From Actinocrispum wychmicini (GTDB lineage Bacteria > Actinomycetota > Actinomycetes > Mycobacteriales > Pseudonocardiaceae): 64,000 nt of DNA. The stretch is from assembly GCF_004345645.1 (NCBI RefSeq), contig NZ_SLWS01000009.1, positions 372,001 through 436,000 on the forward strand, written 5' to 3'. Made by a program: the position numbers and the translations under genes. The notes beneath the pieces were generated by a model that saw only the letters and a program-made list of their open reading frames with translations, searched no databases and was not told the origin of the DNA. The stretch's first letter is position 1; each line of letters opens with the position of its first letter. Shown here in pieces: positions 41,955-49,836 of the stretch.

Positions 41955-42365
41955 TCATCTCGGCTTGGCCCGCCTGATCCGGATGTGGAGTTCACCGGGT
42001 GTGGCCCAGGTGTCGGCGCGGTCGCTGAGCAGGGACACCATCTGCCAGCCGAACGTGGCGGTGTCCACCGGACGGGCGCTGTCGGTGCGAACCGTTGCCA
42101 GCACGGAGATCGAGTCCGGCGCGGTCTCGAACTGGCAGTGCAGCAGGTCTCCCGGCCCGGATCTGGCCAGCAGCAGCGCGCACATCTCGTCAACGGCCAG
42201 CCGCAGATCGTCCACTGTGTCCAGATCGAAGTCCGCCTCAAGCGCGACGGCCACCACCAGTGACCGGAGCACGAACATCTGCGAACTCCTGGCCGACAGC
42301 GTGACGTACGTCACCGTGGCGTCAGGTCGCCGGCCATTGTCGACCGCGCGTCGCGATTCCTTCAT
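41955..42365 (-). CDS. anti-sigma factor, RsbW-like ATP-binding protein
   Basis: A 136-aa HATPase_c-type protein. The N-box region is LRLAVDEMCALLL near residues 60-70, as in RsbW/SpoIIAB kinases. The rest has the expected small GHKL fold (GDLLHCQFETAPDSISVLATV). Such proteins bind and inhibit a SigB/SigF-type sigma factor, and here the sigma gene is directly divergent. The G-box is degenerate (SLLSDRADTW), so kinase activity toward an anti-anti-sigma factor may be lost. The ATG at 42365 has a weak upstream site. The promoter carries GGGTAG. Confidence 0.8.
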   Translation of the reverse strand: MKESRRAVDNGRRPDATVTYVTLSARSSQMFVLRSLVVAVALEADFDLDTVDDLRLAVDEMCALLLARSGPGDLLHCQFETAPDSISVLATVRTDSARPVDTATFGWQMVSLLSDRADTWATPGELHIRIRRAKPR

Positions 42366-42391
42366 CGTTCCACCACTCCCTGCCCACCGGG

Positions 42392-42418
42392 CTACCCGGC
42401 GACGGACCGATCGACACC
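42392..42418 (-). promoter_or_regulatory. SigB/SigF-type promoter of the anti-sigma gene
   Basis: On the minus strand GGTGTC (42413-42418), a 15-base spacer and GGGTAG (42392-42397). The GGGTA -10 with a GNNT-type -35 is the pattern of actinobacterial SigB/SigF promoters. The sigma factor encoded next door may therefore drive its own antagonist. Confidence 0.45.
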
Positions 42419-42440
42419 GCGCGGCGCGAATTGGTGGCCG

Positions 42441-42468
42441 GGGTTTGACCCGGCCGGTCACCGGGTAC
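42441..42468 (+). promoter_or_regulatory. SigB/SigF-type promoter of the sigma factor gene
   Basis: GGGTTT (42441-42446), a 16-base spacer and GGGTAC (42463-42468), or read as GTTTGA with a 14-base spacer. This matches the S. coelicolor SigB consensus GNGTNN-N14-16-GGGTAC/T. It suggests positive autoregulation of the sigma gene. Confidence 0.5.
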
Positions 42469-42576
42469 CCGGGCGGAGACAACGACACTGCGGTTGAGAA
42501 CACAGCCGCGGCGAGTTCGGCGGCCACCCCCAGCGGGCAGCTCTGCCGGCCGAACCCGAGCATCCGCACCGAGGGT

Positions 42577-43371
42577 GTGATCCCATTGCCAGTGCAGGAA
42601 AAGGAACGGCTCGACGAGTACGGCGAGTTCAGACCCCTGTTCCACCAACTAGCCGACGACAGTGTGCCGGAGGCACGCCGGGTCACCATCCGCAACAGGT
42701 TGGTGGTCGAGCATCTTCCGGTCGCCGAGCACATCGCCCGGAAGTTCCGCAACCGCGGCCAGCCGGTGGACGACCTCGCACAGGTCGCCAAGGTCGGGCT
42801 GATCCACGCGGTCGACCGGTTCGATCCCGGCCGGGGCAGCGACTTCCTGTCCTTCGCGGTGCCGACCATCACCGGCGAGGTGCGCCGTTACTTCCGGGAC
42901 GCCACGTGGGCGATCCGGGTACCGCGGCGGCTCAAGGAGTTGAACGCGGCGATCACCGCCTGCGCCGGGCAGCTGTCCCAGGAACTGGGCCGTGCTCCCC
43001 GTCCCCGGGAGATCGCCAAGCGGCTCAACGTCCCGATCGAGGATGTCCACGAAGGACTCCAGGTCAGCTTCGCCTACCATACGTCCTCATTGGACACGAG
43101 CGCCGACGAGGAAACCCAGCACACCGGTGCCACCATGGGGCACACCGACAAGCGGCTGGACCTGGTGGAGAACCGGGAGGCCCTCTACCCGGCCCTGGCC
43201 GCGCTGCCCAAGCGCGAGGCGTCCATTGTGGCCATGCGGTTCTTCGGCGACATGACCCAGAGCCAGATCGCCCAACGCGTCGGCATCTCCCAGATGCACG
43301 TCTCCCGGTTGCTGGCCGCCAGCCTGCAGAAGCTGCGGCACACCATCATGGACGACCAAGCGGCGAACTGA
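42577..43371 (+). CDS. SigB/SigF-type RNA polymerase sigma factor
   Basis: A 264-aa sigma-70 of the SigB/SigF/SigG group. Region 2 contains RLVVEHLPVAEHIARKFRNR, DDLAQVAKVGLIHAVDRFDP, and FLSFAVPTITGEVRRYFRD. Region 3 is RVPRRLKELNAAI. Region 4 contains FGDMTQSQIAQRVGISQMHV, the DNA-binding helix pair. The GTG at 42577 is the best fit to the family N-terminus, but its ribosome site is close; a GTG at 42592 is possible. It is divergent from an RsbW-like anti-sigma gene, so partner switching is likely. Its 3' end overlaps the convergent aldehyde dehydrogenase gene by 26 bases. Confidence 0.88.
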   Translation: MIPLPVQEKERLDEYGEFRPLFHQLADDSVPEARRVTIRNRLVVEHLPVAEHIARKFRNRGQPVDDLAQVAKVGLIHAVDRFDPGRGSDFLSFAVPTITGEVRRYFRDATWAIRVPRRLKELNAAITACAGQLSQELGRAPRPREIAKRLNVPIEDVHEGLQVSFAYHTSSLDTSADEETQHTGATMGHTDKRLDLVENREALYPALAALPKREASIVAMRFFGDMTQSQIAQRVGISQMHVSRLLAASLQKLRHTIMDDQAAN

Positions 43372-44809
43372 TGGCCGCGTAACGGACGTCCAGGTACTCC
43401 CGGATGCCTTCGCTACCGCCCTCGCGGCCCAGACCGGACGCCTTCACCCCGCCGAACGGGGCCGCCGCGTTGGACACCACGCCCTGGTTGACGCCGACCA
43501 TGCCGACCTGCAGCCGGTCGACCAGCCGCAGCGCCCGGTCCAGGTTCTCGGTGAACAGGTAAGCGGCCAGGCCGAACTCGGACTCGTTGGCGAGCGAGAC
43601 CGCTTCGTCCTCGGTGTCGAACGGGACCACGGGCGCCACCGGGCCGAAGATCTCGTTGTGCAGCACCGGGGAGTCGGGCGGGACCGAGGTCAGCACGGTG
43701 GGTGGGTAGAAGTAGCCGGGGCCGGTGTCGGGTTCGCCGCCGGTGCGTAGCGCGGCGCCACCGGCCACGGCGGCCCGTACCAGGGTGTGCACTGTGTCCC
43801 GCTGGGCCTCGTCGGCCAGTGGGCCGGCGTCCACCGGTTCGGTGCCGGGGCCGAACCGAAGGGCCTCGAGCCGGGTGACCAGGCGGTCGGTGAACTCCAC
43901 GGCGATGCTGCGGTGTACGTAGAAGCGGTTGGCGGCCACACAGGACTGACCGTTGTTACGCATCTTCGCCACTACCGCGCCGTCGACCGCGCGGTCCAGG
44001 TCGGCGTCGGCGAAGACCAGGAACGGCGCGTTGCCACCGAGTTCCATGGACGAGCGCACGATGTTGTCCGACGCGAGGCGCAGCAGGGTCCGGCCGACCG
44101 GGGTGGATCCGGTGAAGGACACCTTGCGCAGCCGCCGATCGTGCATCAGCCGTTGCGACACTGTGCTGGCCGACGAACTGGTGATCACGTTCAGCACGCC
44201 CCGCGGCAGACCGAGACCATTCAGGACTTCGGCGAGCAGGAGCGCGGTGAGCGGCGTCAACGACGCCGGTTTGACGACCATGGTGCAGCCGGCGGCGATG
44301 GCCGGCGCGACTTTCCGGGTCAGCATGGCCAGTGGGAAGTTCCACGGCGTGATCAGCAGACACGGACCCACTGGAGCGGCCGTGGTCAGGATCCGCCCGT
44401 TGCCGTCGGGTGCGGCCTGGTAGCGGCCGCCGACGCGGGTCGTCTCCTCACCGAACCAGCGCAGGAAGTCGGCGCCGTAGTCGACCTCGGTCCGGGCCTC
44501 GGCCAGCGGCTTGCCCATCTCGCGGGAGATCACGGTGGCGAACTTCTCCCGGTTGGCGACGACCGCGTCGTAGGCGCTGCGCAACAGTTCCGCCCGGAAC
44601 CGGGGGGTCGTCGCCGCCCAGTCGGCCTGCGCGTCGACCGCCGCCGCCAGGGCCGCGTCGACGTCCTCGGCGCCCGCGTCGGCGACTTGGGCGAGCGTTT
44701 TGCCGGTGGCCGGATCCTCGACGCCGAGATGGCGACCGCTCACGGCAGGACGCCACTCGCCGTCGATCAGCAGTCCGGTCGGGATGGCGGCGATCAAGTC
44801 ATCGGTCAT
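43346..44809 (-). CDS. gabD: NAD(P)+-dependent aldehyde dehydrogenase, succinate-semialdehyde type
   Basis: A 487-aa enzyme of the ALDH superfamily. The oxyanion Asn is in PWNFP, the general base Glu in ELGGNAPF, and the catalytic Cys in NNGQSCVAANRF. The TGSTPVGR glycine-rich loop binds the cofactor. NADP-type succinate-semialdehyde dehydrogenases (GabD) are the closest pattern, so it may oxidise semialdehydes made by the aminotransferase next door. The symbol is a best guess. It is on the minus strand with the PucR regulator 81 bases upstream, and its 3' end overlaps the sigma factor gene. Confidence 0.85.
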   Translation of the reverse strand: MTDDLIAAIPTGLLIDGEWRPAVSGRHLGVEDPATGKTLAQVADAGAEDVDAALAAAVDAQADWAATTPRFRAELLRSAYDAVVANREKFATVISREMGKPLAEARTEVDYGADFLRWFGEETTRVGGRYQAAPDGNGRILTTAAPVGPCLLITPWNFPLAMLTRKVAPAIAAGCTMVVKPASLTPLTALLLAEVLNGLGLPRGVLNVITSSSASTVSQRLMHDRRLRKVSFTGSTPVGRTLLRLASDNIVRSSMELGGNAPFLVFADADLDRAVDGAVVAKMRNNGQSCVAANRFYVHRSIAVEFTDRLVTRLEALRFGPGTEPVDAGPLADEAQRDTVHTLVRAAVAGGAALRTGGEPDTGPGYFYPPTVLTSVPPDSPVLHNEIFGPVAPVVPFDTEDEAVSLANESEFGLAAYLFTENLDRALRLVDRLQVGMVGVNQGVVSNAAAPFGGVKASGLGREGGSEGIREYLDVRYAAISSPLGRP

Positions 44810-44890
44810 CGGCCCAGTGTCGAGTCACCGCCCGGACCGTCACCAGCGACGACATGTGGGGAATCCCGGCCCGTTCGGCCAACACACTGG

Positions 44891-46447
44891 TCACCGGTCG
44901 ACCTCGGCGCGCAGCCGTCTCAGCCGCAGGCTGATGTCCAGCAACAGCCGGTCCTCGTGCGAGCCGAGATCCCGGTCGGTCAGGTCGGTGATCTTGCGCA
45001 GCCGGTAGATCAGCGAATGCCGGTTGAGGAACAGCCGCCGGGCCGCCGAGGAGATGTTCCCGTTCTCGGCGAGGAACACTTCGAGGGTACCGAGCAGATC
45101 CGAGTTGTGGTCCTTGTCGGCCGTTTCCAGCGGCGACAACACTTCGCCGGCGAGCCGCGCGGCCACTTGGTCGGTGGCAAGGGAATGCAGCAGCATGAAC
45201 GCGCCGAGCTCGTCGGTACGGCCGGCGGCACCGGGACCGTGCAGCGCGCGGGTGACCGCGCGCGCGGTCCTGGCCTGGACCACCGCGTCCGCGAGGGTGC
45301 TCAGGGTGTAGCTGCCCGTGGCGAGCCCCCACGACAGCGTCGCCGGGGCCGCGACGCTCGCCGCCTCCTCGACCACCATCGCGAAGTCGACGCCAGCGGC
45401 CCGTGCGCCGACCAGCAGTTCGTTACCTCGCCAAGCGACCAGACCGCCCGCGGCGACGAGCCGGCGACGCAGGCGCAAGGCCACGTCCCGGACCGACGGA
45501 GCGGTGGCCGCGTCCTGAATCTCCAGCAGGCCGACCCCCACGTTCAGGCCCAGGCTCAGCGGCAGGCCGAGCAGGGCGGCACGGGCGGCCAGCTCGTGTT
45601 CGGACGTGATGCCACCGGCCGCCACCGTCCACAGGAAGTCGCTGCGAGCCCGCCACTCGGCCTCGTCGGCGGCGATGTCCCGGAGCAGCTCGATCGCCAC
45701 CGCGGTGCCCGCGTGCGCCACCGCGAGTTCGGCGGCCGCCGGGTCGTCCGCGGTCGGGAGGATGGCCACCACCCAGGCCAGGATGTCCGCGCGCACCGTC
45801 GCCGGCGCCGCGACCAGCCGGTGGTCCGCGTCCAGCTGGGCGGTCAGCGCGTCGACACCGGTCAGGCAGTCCCGCAGCCGCGTCAAGCGGTCCGGACTGG
45901 CCCCCCAGTCCGTCCCCGCCGGGCCGGCGCCGAGCAGGCCCAGCGTGAGATCCAGGACCAGCACAGGCCCGCCGAGCACGACCTCCAGCGCATCGGCGAC
46001 ACCGGCCACCCCGGTCGCGCTGAGCAACGCCTGGTTGACGCCCTGATCCCGGGTGAACAGCGACTGGATGATCGCGCGGGACACGTCCGAGAACCGGATC
46101 GACCAGGGCAGCTCCAGCAGCGGCATGGCGACTTCGGCCGCCGCCGCGACCACGGCCGTGGGCACGTTCTGGTGCGGTGCGCCCGGTCCGGTGCTGAAGC
46201 AGACCGCCGCCGCGCCGGCCTCGGCGAGCTGGCCGACGAACCGCACCAGCTGGGCCTCGTCGCAGCCGACCCCGGTGGTCAACACCAGATCGCCGGTGCT
46301 GACGAAGTGCTCCACCGGCCACTCGATCACCGCGACCCACCGAATCGGACGGTGCAGCTGGTCGGCTCCGGTGTGCAGGGTCGCGCTGGCCAGTTCGGGC
46401 AGCGTCCGGCACCAGGCCATGTCGATGCCACGCTGACCGTTCCGCAC
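44891..46447 (-). CDS. PucR-type transcriptional regulator (GabR-like role)
   Basis: A 518-aa regulator. The N-terminal PucR ligand domain (ADQLHRPIRWVAVIEWPVEH, then VLTTGVG) is followed by a long GGDEF-like middle region. The C-terminal PucR helix-turn-helix ends NISSAARRLFLNRHSLIYRL. PucR-type regulators control catabolism of amines, purines or GABA. The GTG at 46447 follows TAGCCT by six bases, suggesting a leaderless mRNA; ATG at 46420 is a possible alternative. It is divergent from the aminotransferase operon and close to a perfect palindrome, so it likely controls both sides. Confidence 0.85.
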   Translation of the reverse strand: MRNGQRGIDMAWCRTLPELASATLHTGADQLHRPIRWVAVIEWPVEHFVSTGDLVLTTGVGCDEAQLVRFVGQLAEAGAAAVCFSTGPGAPHQNVPTAVVAAAAEVAMPLLELPWSIRFSDVSRAIIQSLFTRDQGVNQALLSATGVAGVADALEVVLGGPVLVLDLTLGLLGAGPAGTDWGASPDRLTRLRDCLTGVDALTAQLDADHRLVAAPATVRADILAWVVAILPTADDPAAAELAVAHAGTAVAIELLRDIAADEAEWRARSDFLWTVAAGGITSEHELAARAALLGLPLSLGLNVGVGLLEIQDAATAPSVRDVALRLRRRLVAAGGLVAWRGNELLVGARAAGVDFAMVVEEAASVAAPATLSWGLATGSYTLSTLADAVVQARTARAVTRALHGPGAAGRTDELGAFMLLHSLATDQVAARLAGEVLSPLETADKDHNSDLLGTLEVFLAENGNISSAARRLFLNRHSLIYRLRKITDLTDRDLGSHEDRLLLDISLRLRRLRAEVDR

Positions 46448-46464
46448 CGACTCAGGCTAGACCA

Positions 46465-46477
46465 TCTTGGACCAAGA
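46465..46477. promoter_or_regulatory. 13-base palindrome, probable PucR operator
   Basis: TCTTGGACCAAGA is a perfect palindrome around a central A. It lies in the 147-base gap between the PucR start and the aminotransferase start, just upstream of the PucR -10 (46454-46459). This position fits autorepression and control of the divergent operon. Confidence 0.45.
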
Positions 46478-46594
46478 CGATCGTCGCACAACCTGGGGTA
46501 CGCGCCGGGCCGGACTTGCACCACGTTGCCAGTGTCACCCGGGCCGGGATTCTGGGAACAATCCGGAAACCGACGTGGAAACGGAGTTCATACT

Positions 46595-47845
46595 GTGGCG
46601 GACAAGGCTCAACGGCTGTGGCACCCCTTCGCCGACATGTCCCGGATACCCGGTCACGAACTGGTGCTGGCCCGGGGTGAGGGCTGTTGGCTGTGGGACG
46701 ACGTCGGTCGTCGCTATCTCGATGTCACCGCCGGCCTGTGGTTCGCCAACGTGGGCCATGGCCGCGCCGAGATCGCCGACGCCGCCGCCGCACAGCTGCG
46801 TTCCCTCGCCGCGTACTCGATTTTCGACCGCTACGCGAACGAACCGGCGCTGGCCCTCGCCGACCGGCTCGCCGCGATCGCGCCGATCGAGGACGCGGCG
46901 GTGTTCTTCACCAGCGGTGGTTCCGACTCAGTGGACACCGCGGCGAAGATGGCGCGCCGGTACTGGCAACTACGCGGACACACCGAACGTACGGTGATAG
47001 TCGCGCGCACCAACGCGTACCACGGCATGCACGGCTTCGGCACCGCGCTGGCCGGGATCCCGGGCAACGCGGCCGGTTGGGGCCAGATCATGCCGGACGT
47101 CCTGCACGTGCCGCACGACGACCACACCGCGCTGGCCGCAGTGTTCGCCCAGCACGGCACAAAGATCGCCGCCGTGATCGGCGAACCGGTGATCGCCGCG
47201 GGCGGCGTTTACCCGCCTGTGGAGGGCTACTGGAAACAGGTCCGCGCACTGTGCGACGAGTACGACACGCTGCTCATCGCCGACGAGGTCGTCACCGGCT
47301 ACGGCCGGCTCGGCTCCTGGTTCGCCAGCGACCTGTTCGAGATCCGGCCGGACCTGGTCACCACGGCCAAGGGCCTCACCTCGGGCTACCTGCCGTTGGG
47401 TGCCGTGCTGGTCGGGCCTCGGGTACGGGACGAGCTGTGGTCGGCCGGCGCCGGCATGTTCCGGCACGGCTACACGTACTCCGGGCACGCCGCCGCCTGC
47501 GCCGCCGCACTGTCCAATCTGGACATCCTTGAGCACGAGGACCTGGCGGCGCAGGTGCGGCGGCTCACCCCGGTGCTGGCGGCCGAACTGGACTCCTTGC
47601 GTGGCCTGCCGGCCGTACGGGAGGTCCGGCACGTCGGCCTGCTCGGCGCGGTGCAACTGGCGCAGCCTGAGCAAACGGACACGTTGGTGGCTCGGCTGCG
47701 GGAGCGCGGCATGCTGCTGCGCGGCCTGGTCGGGCATTCCATCCAGATCTCGCCGCCGTTCGTGATCACCGAGACGGAGTTGCGCAAGTTCGCCGCCGTC
47801 CTCGCCGAGGAGCTGACCGAACTGGGCCGGGACCATGCGGCTTGA
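46595..47845 (+). CDS. class III aminotransferase (omega-amino acid type)
   Basis: A 416-aa PLP-dependent enzyme. The catalytic lysine is Lys259 in TTAKGLTSGYLPLG, and the PLP-nitrogen aspartate is in LLIADEVVTGYGRLG. FTSGGSDSVDTAAKMAR contacts the phosphate. Class III enzymes take amino groups from GABA, beta-alanine, taurine or diamines; with the adjacent ALDH a semialdehyde product would be oxidised. The GTG at 46595 has GGAG eight bases upstream. A very long in-frame extension from 43787 is antisense to the ALDH gene and rejected. Its 3' end overlaps the SDR gene by 11 bases. Confidence 0.88.
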   Translation: MADKAQRLWHPFADMSRIPGHELVLARGEGCWLWDDVGRRYLDVTAGLWFANVGHGRAEIADAAAAQLRSLAAYSIFDRYANEPALALADRLAAIAPIEDAAVFFTSGGSDSVDTAAKMARRYWQLRGHTERTVIVARTNAYHGMHGFGTALAGIPGNAAGWGQIMPDVLHVPHDDHTALAAVFAQHGTKIAAVIGEPVIAAGGVYPPVEGYWKQVRALCDEYDTLLIADEVVTGYGRLGSWFASDLFEIRPDLVTTAKGLTSGYLPLGAVLVGPRVRDELWSAGAGMFRHGYTYSGHAAACAAALSNLDILEHEDLAAQVRRLTPVLAAELDSLRGLPAVREVRHVGLLGAVQLAQPEQTDTLVARLRERGMLLRGLVGHSIQISPPFVITETELRKFAAVLAEELTELGRDHAA

Positions 47846-48581
47846 CGGCAAAGTCGCGCTCGTCACCGGCGCGACCTCCGGAATAGGCACGGCCATCGCC
47901 AGCCGTCTCGCCGAAGAGGGCGCACAGGTCCTGCTGACCGGGCGTTCCGCCACACACGGCACGCAACTCGCCAGGCGGCTGCCCGGGTCCCGCTTCCATG
48001 CCGCCGACCTGCTGCGTGAGGACGCGGCGGACGAACTGGTGGCGTCCTGCGTCGCGGCGTACGGCCGGATCGACGTGCTGGTGAACAACGCCGCCGTCGA
48101 CCACACCGGCGACCTGGTCAGCACGCCGACGACCGAGGTGCGGGAAACCTTTGAGGTCAACACTTTCGCCACCCTGCGGCTGATGCAGGCGGCGGGCCGC
48201 AGGATGATGGGGACCGGCGGTTCGATCGTCAACATCACCTCACGGCTCGCGTCCGTCGGGGTGCCCACGATGGGTGTCTACAGCGCGTCCAAGGGTGCCG
48301 TGCTCGCCCTCACCCGGGCCGCGGCCGTCGAACTGGCGCCGTACCACATCCGGGTGAACGCGGTGGCCCCCGGCATGACCCGGACCCCGCTGTACCAGGC
48401 CTGGCTGGACCGGCTGCCCGACCCGGCCGCGGCCGAGCGGGACGTGCTGGCCCGGATCCCACTCGGCCGCCTGGCCAGTCCCGAGGACATCGCCGCCGCG
48501 GTCAGCTACCTCGCCTCCGACGACGCCGCGTACATCACCGGCGCCTCGTTGCCACTCGACGGTGGTTACACCGCTCAGTAA
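47835..48581 (+). CDS. short-chain dehydrogenase/reductase
   Basis: A 248-aa classical SDR (3-ketoacyl-ACP-reductase-like). The cofactor loop is TGATSGIGTAIA, with NNAAVDH, the catalytic Ser in NITSRLASVG, and YSASKGAVLAL for Tyr/Lys. The PGMTRTPLYQAW and SPEDIAAAVSYLASDDAAYI segments are typical. The ATG at 47835 overlaps the aminotransferase gene by 11 bases. It probably reduces or oxidises an intermediate of the same pathway; NAD(H) is more likely than NADP(H) given the lack of an Arg-rich specificity loop. Confidence 0.88.
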   Translation: MRLDGKVALVTGATSGIGTAIASRLAEEGAQVLLTGRSATHGTQLARRLPGSRFHAADLLREDAADELVASCVAAYGRIDVLVNNAAVDHTGDLVSTPTTEVRETFEVNTFATLRLMQAAGRRMMGTGGSIVNITSRLASVGVPTMGVYSASKGAVLALTRAAAVELAPYHIRVNAVAPGMTRTPLYQAWLDRLPDPAAAERDVLARIPLGRLASPEDIAAAVSYLASDDAAYITGASLPLDGGYTAQ

Positions 48582-48613
48582 GCCAGTTTCCGGATCTGAC
48601 AGGAGAGTGTGCC

Positions 48614-49825
48614 GTGGGCACTCCAGCGGTTGACACCGTCGCCCTGCCGTGGGCGGAGCGATGCTCGAGCCTGGTCGGCTCGGTGATCGACTCCAGCACC
48701 GCGTTGCTGCAGCAGCAGAAGCACGACATCGTGCGGTTCGCGATGGGCAGCCCGGCGGCGGAGGCGATCCCGACCGAGCTGCTCGACGAGCTGAGCGGGA
48801 AAGCGCTGCGCGAGTACGGCGCGGCGTCGTTCGACTACGCGGCGACGGAAGGCGATCCAGCCCTGCGCACGGCGTTGCTGGACGTCCTGGCCGCGACGCC
48901 GGAATCGACCACATCGGACCGGTTGCTGGTGACCAGCGGCGGTATGCAGGGCCTTGACCTGGCCAGCAAGTTGTTCATCAATCCCGGTGACCTGGTCGCG
49001 GTGGAGGCACCCACGTACACCAACGGCACCGCCACCGTGCTGTCGTACGGCGCGCGGGTGCTGGAAGTCCCGGTGGACGAGGACGGCATGCGCGTGGAGG
49101 AGTTGCCCGAACTGGTCGAACGCTTCGGGCCGCCGCGGGTGATCTACACCATCCCGAACTTCCAAAACCCTTCCGGTACAACGCTTTCCCTGCCACGCCG
49201 GCGACTGCTGCTGGAACTGGCCGGCCGGTGGGGATCGGTCGTCATCGACGACGACCCGTACGGCTGGCTGCGGTTCAGCGGGGACGACCTGCCCAGCCTG
49301 CGCGAACTGGGGGCCGGCAACCCGCTGGTGGTGTCGGTGCGCACGTTCTCCAAGATCCTCGCCCCCGGGCTGCGGGTCGGCTGGGTGGACGCCGATCCCC
49401 GGGTGATCCGGCGGATGATCAACGCCAAGCAGGCCATGGACACGTGCACGAACCTGCCCGCCCAGCTGCTCGTCGCGGAGTTCCTCGCCGGCGGCCACCT
49501 GGCCGACCACCTGGTTGGCCTGCGCCCGGAATACCGGCGGCGCAAGGAGGCCATGCAGGACGCCCTGCGCCAACACCTGCCGTTCGCGCGGTTCACCGAT
49601 CCGGACGGCGGCTTCTTCCTGTGGCTGACCCTGCCGGACGAGGTGGACACCAGCGCGCTGTTCGACGTGGCGCTGGCCGAAGGGGTGGCGTTCATTCCCG
49701 GACGGGCCTTGTCCGCGTCAGGCGCGTTCGGCAACTCGCTGCGGTTGTGCTTCGCCTCCACTGATCCGGCACGCAGTCTTGAAGGCGTGCAACGGTTGGC
49801 ACGTGCTGTTCATAGTGTCCATTGA
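48614..49825 (+). CDS. class I/II PLP aminotransferase (2-aminoadipate/valine-pyruvate-like)
   Basis: A 403-aa fold-type I aminotransferase without an N-terminal DNA-binding domain. The Schiff-base lysine is Lys247 in RTFSKILAPGLRVGW, with the Asp of VVIDDDPYGWL and the Asn of PNFQNPSGT as cofactor contacts. It resembles LysN-type aminotransferases rather than MocR regulators. The GTG at 48614 has a moderate AGGAG site upstream. It is the last gene of the three-gene amine-catabolism operon after the SDR (32-base gap). It may pass amino groups from glutamate or alanine. Confidence 0.85.
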   Translation: MGTPAVDTVALPWAERCSSLVGSVIDSSTALLQQQKHDIVRFAMGSPAAEAIPTELLDELSGKALREYGAASFDYAATEGDPALRTALLDVLAATPESTTSDRLLVTSGGMQGLDLASKLFINPGDLVAVEAPTYTNGTATVLSYGARVLEVPVDEDGMRVEELPELVERFGPPRVIYTIPNFQNPSGTTLSLPRRRLLLELAGRWGSVVIDDDPYGWLRFSGDDLPSLRELGAGNPLVVSVRTFSKILAPGLRVGWVDADPRVIRRMINAKQAMDTCTNLPAQLLVAEFLAGGHLADHLVGLRPEYRRRKEAMQDALRQHLPFARFTDPDGGFFLWLTLPDEVDTSALFDVALAEGVAFIPGRALSASGAFGNSLRLCFASTDPARSLEGVQRLARAVHSVH

Positions 49826-49836
49826 GGAGTTGGTTC

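Noticed and set aside
43787-47845. Very long plus-strand open frame (over 1300 codons) ending in the class III aminotransferase
   Set aside because: The first 930 codons are antisense to the ALDH and PucR genes. Only the part from the GTG at 46595 with its ribosome site matches an aminotransferase.
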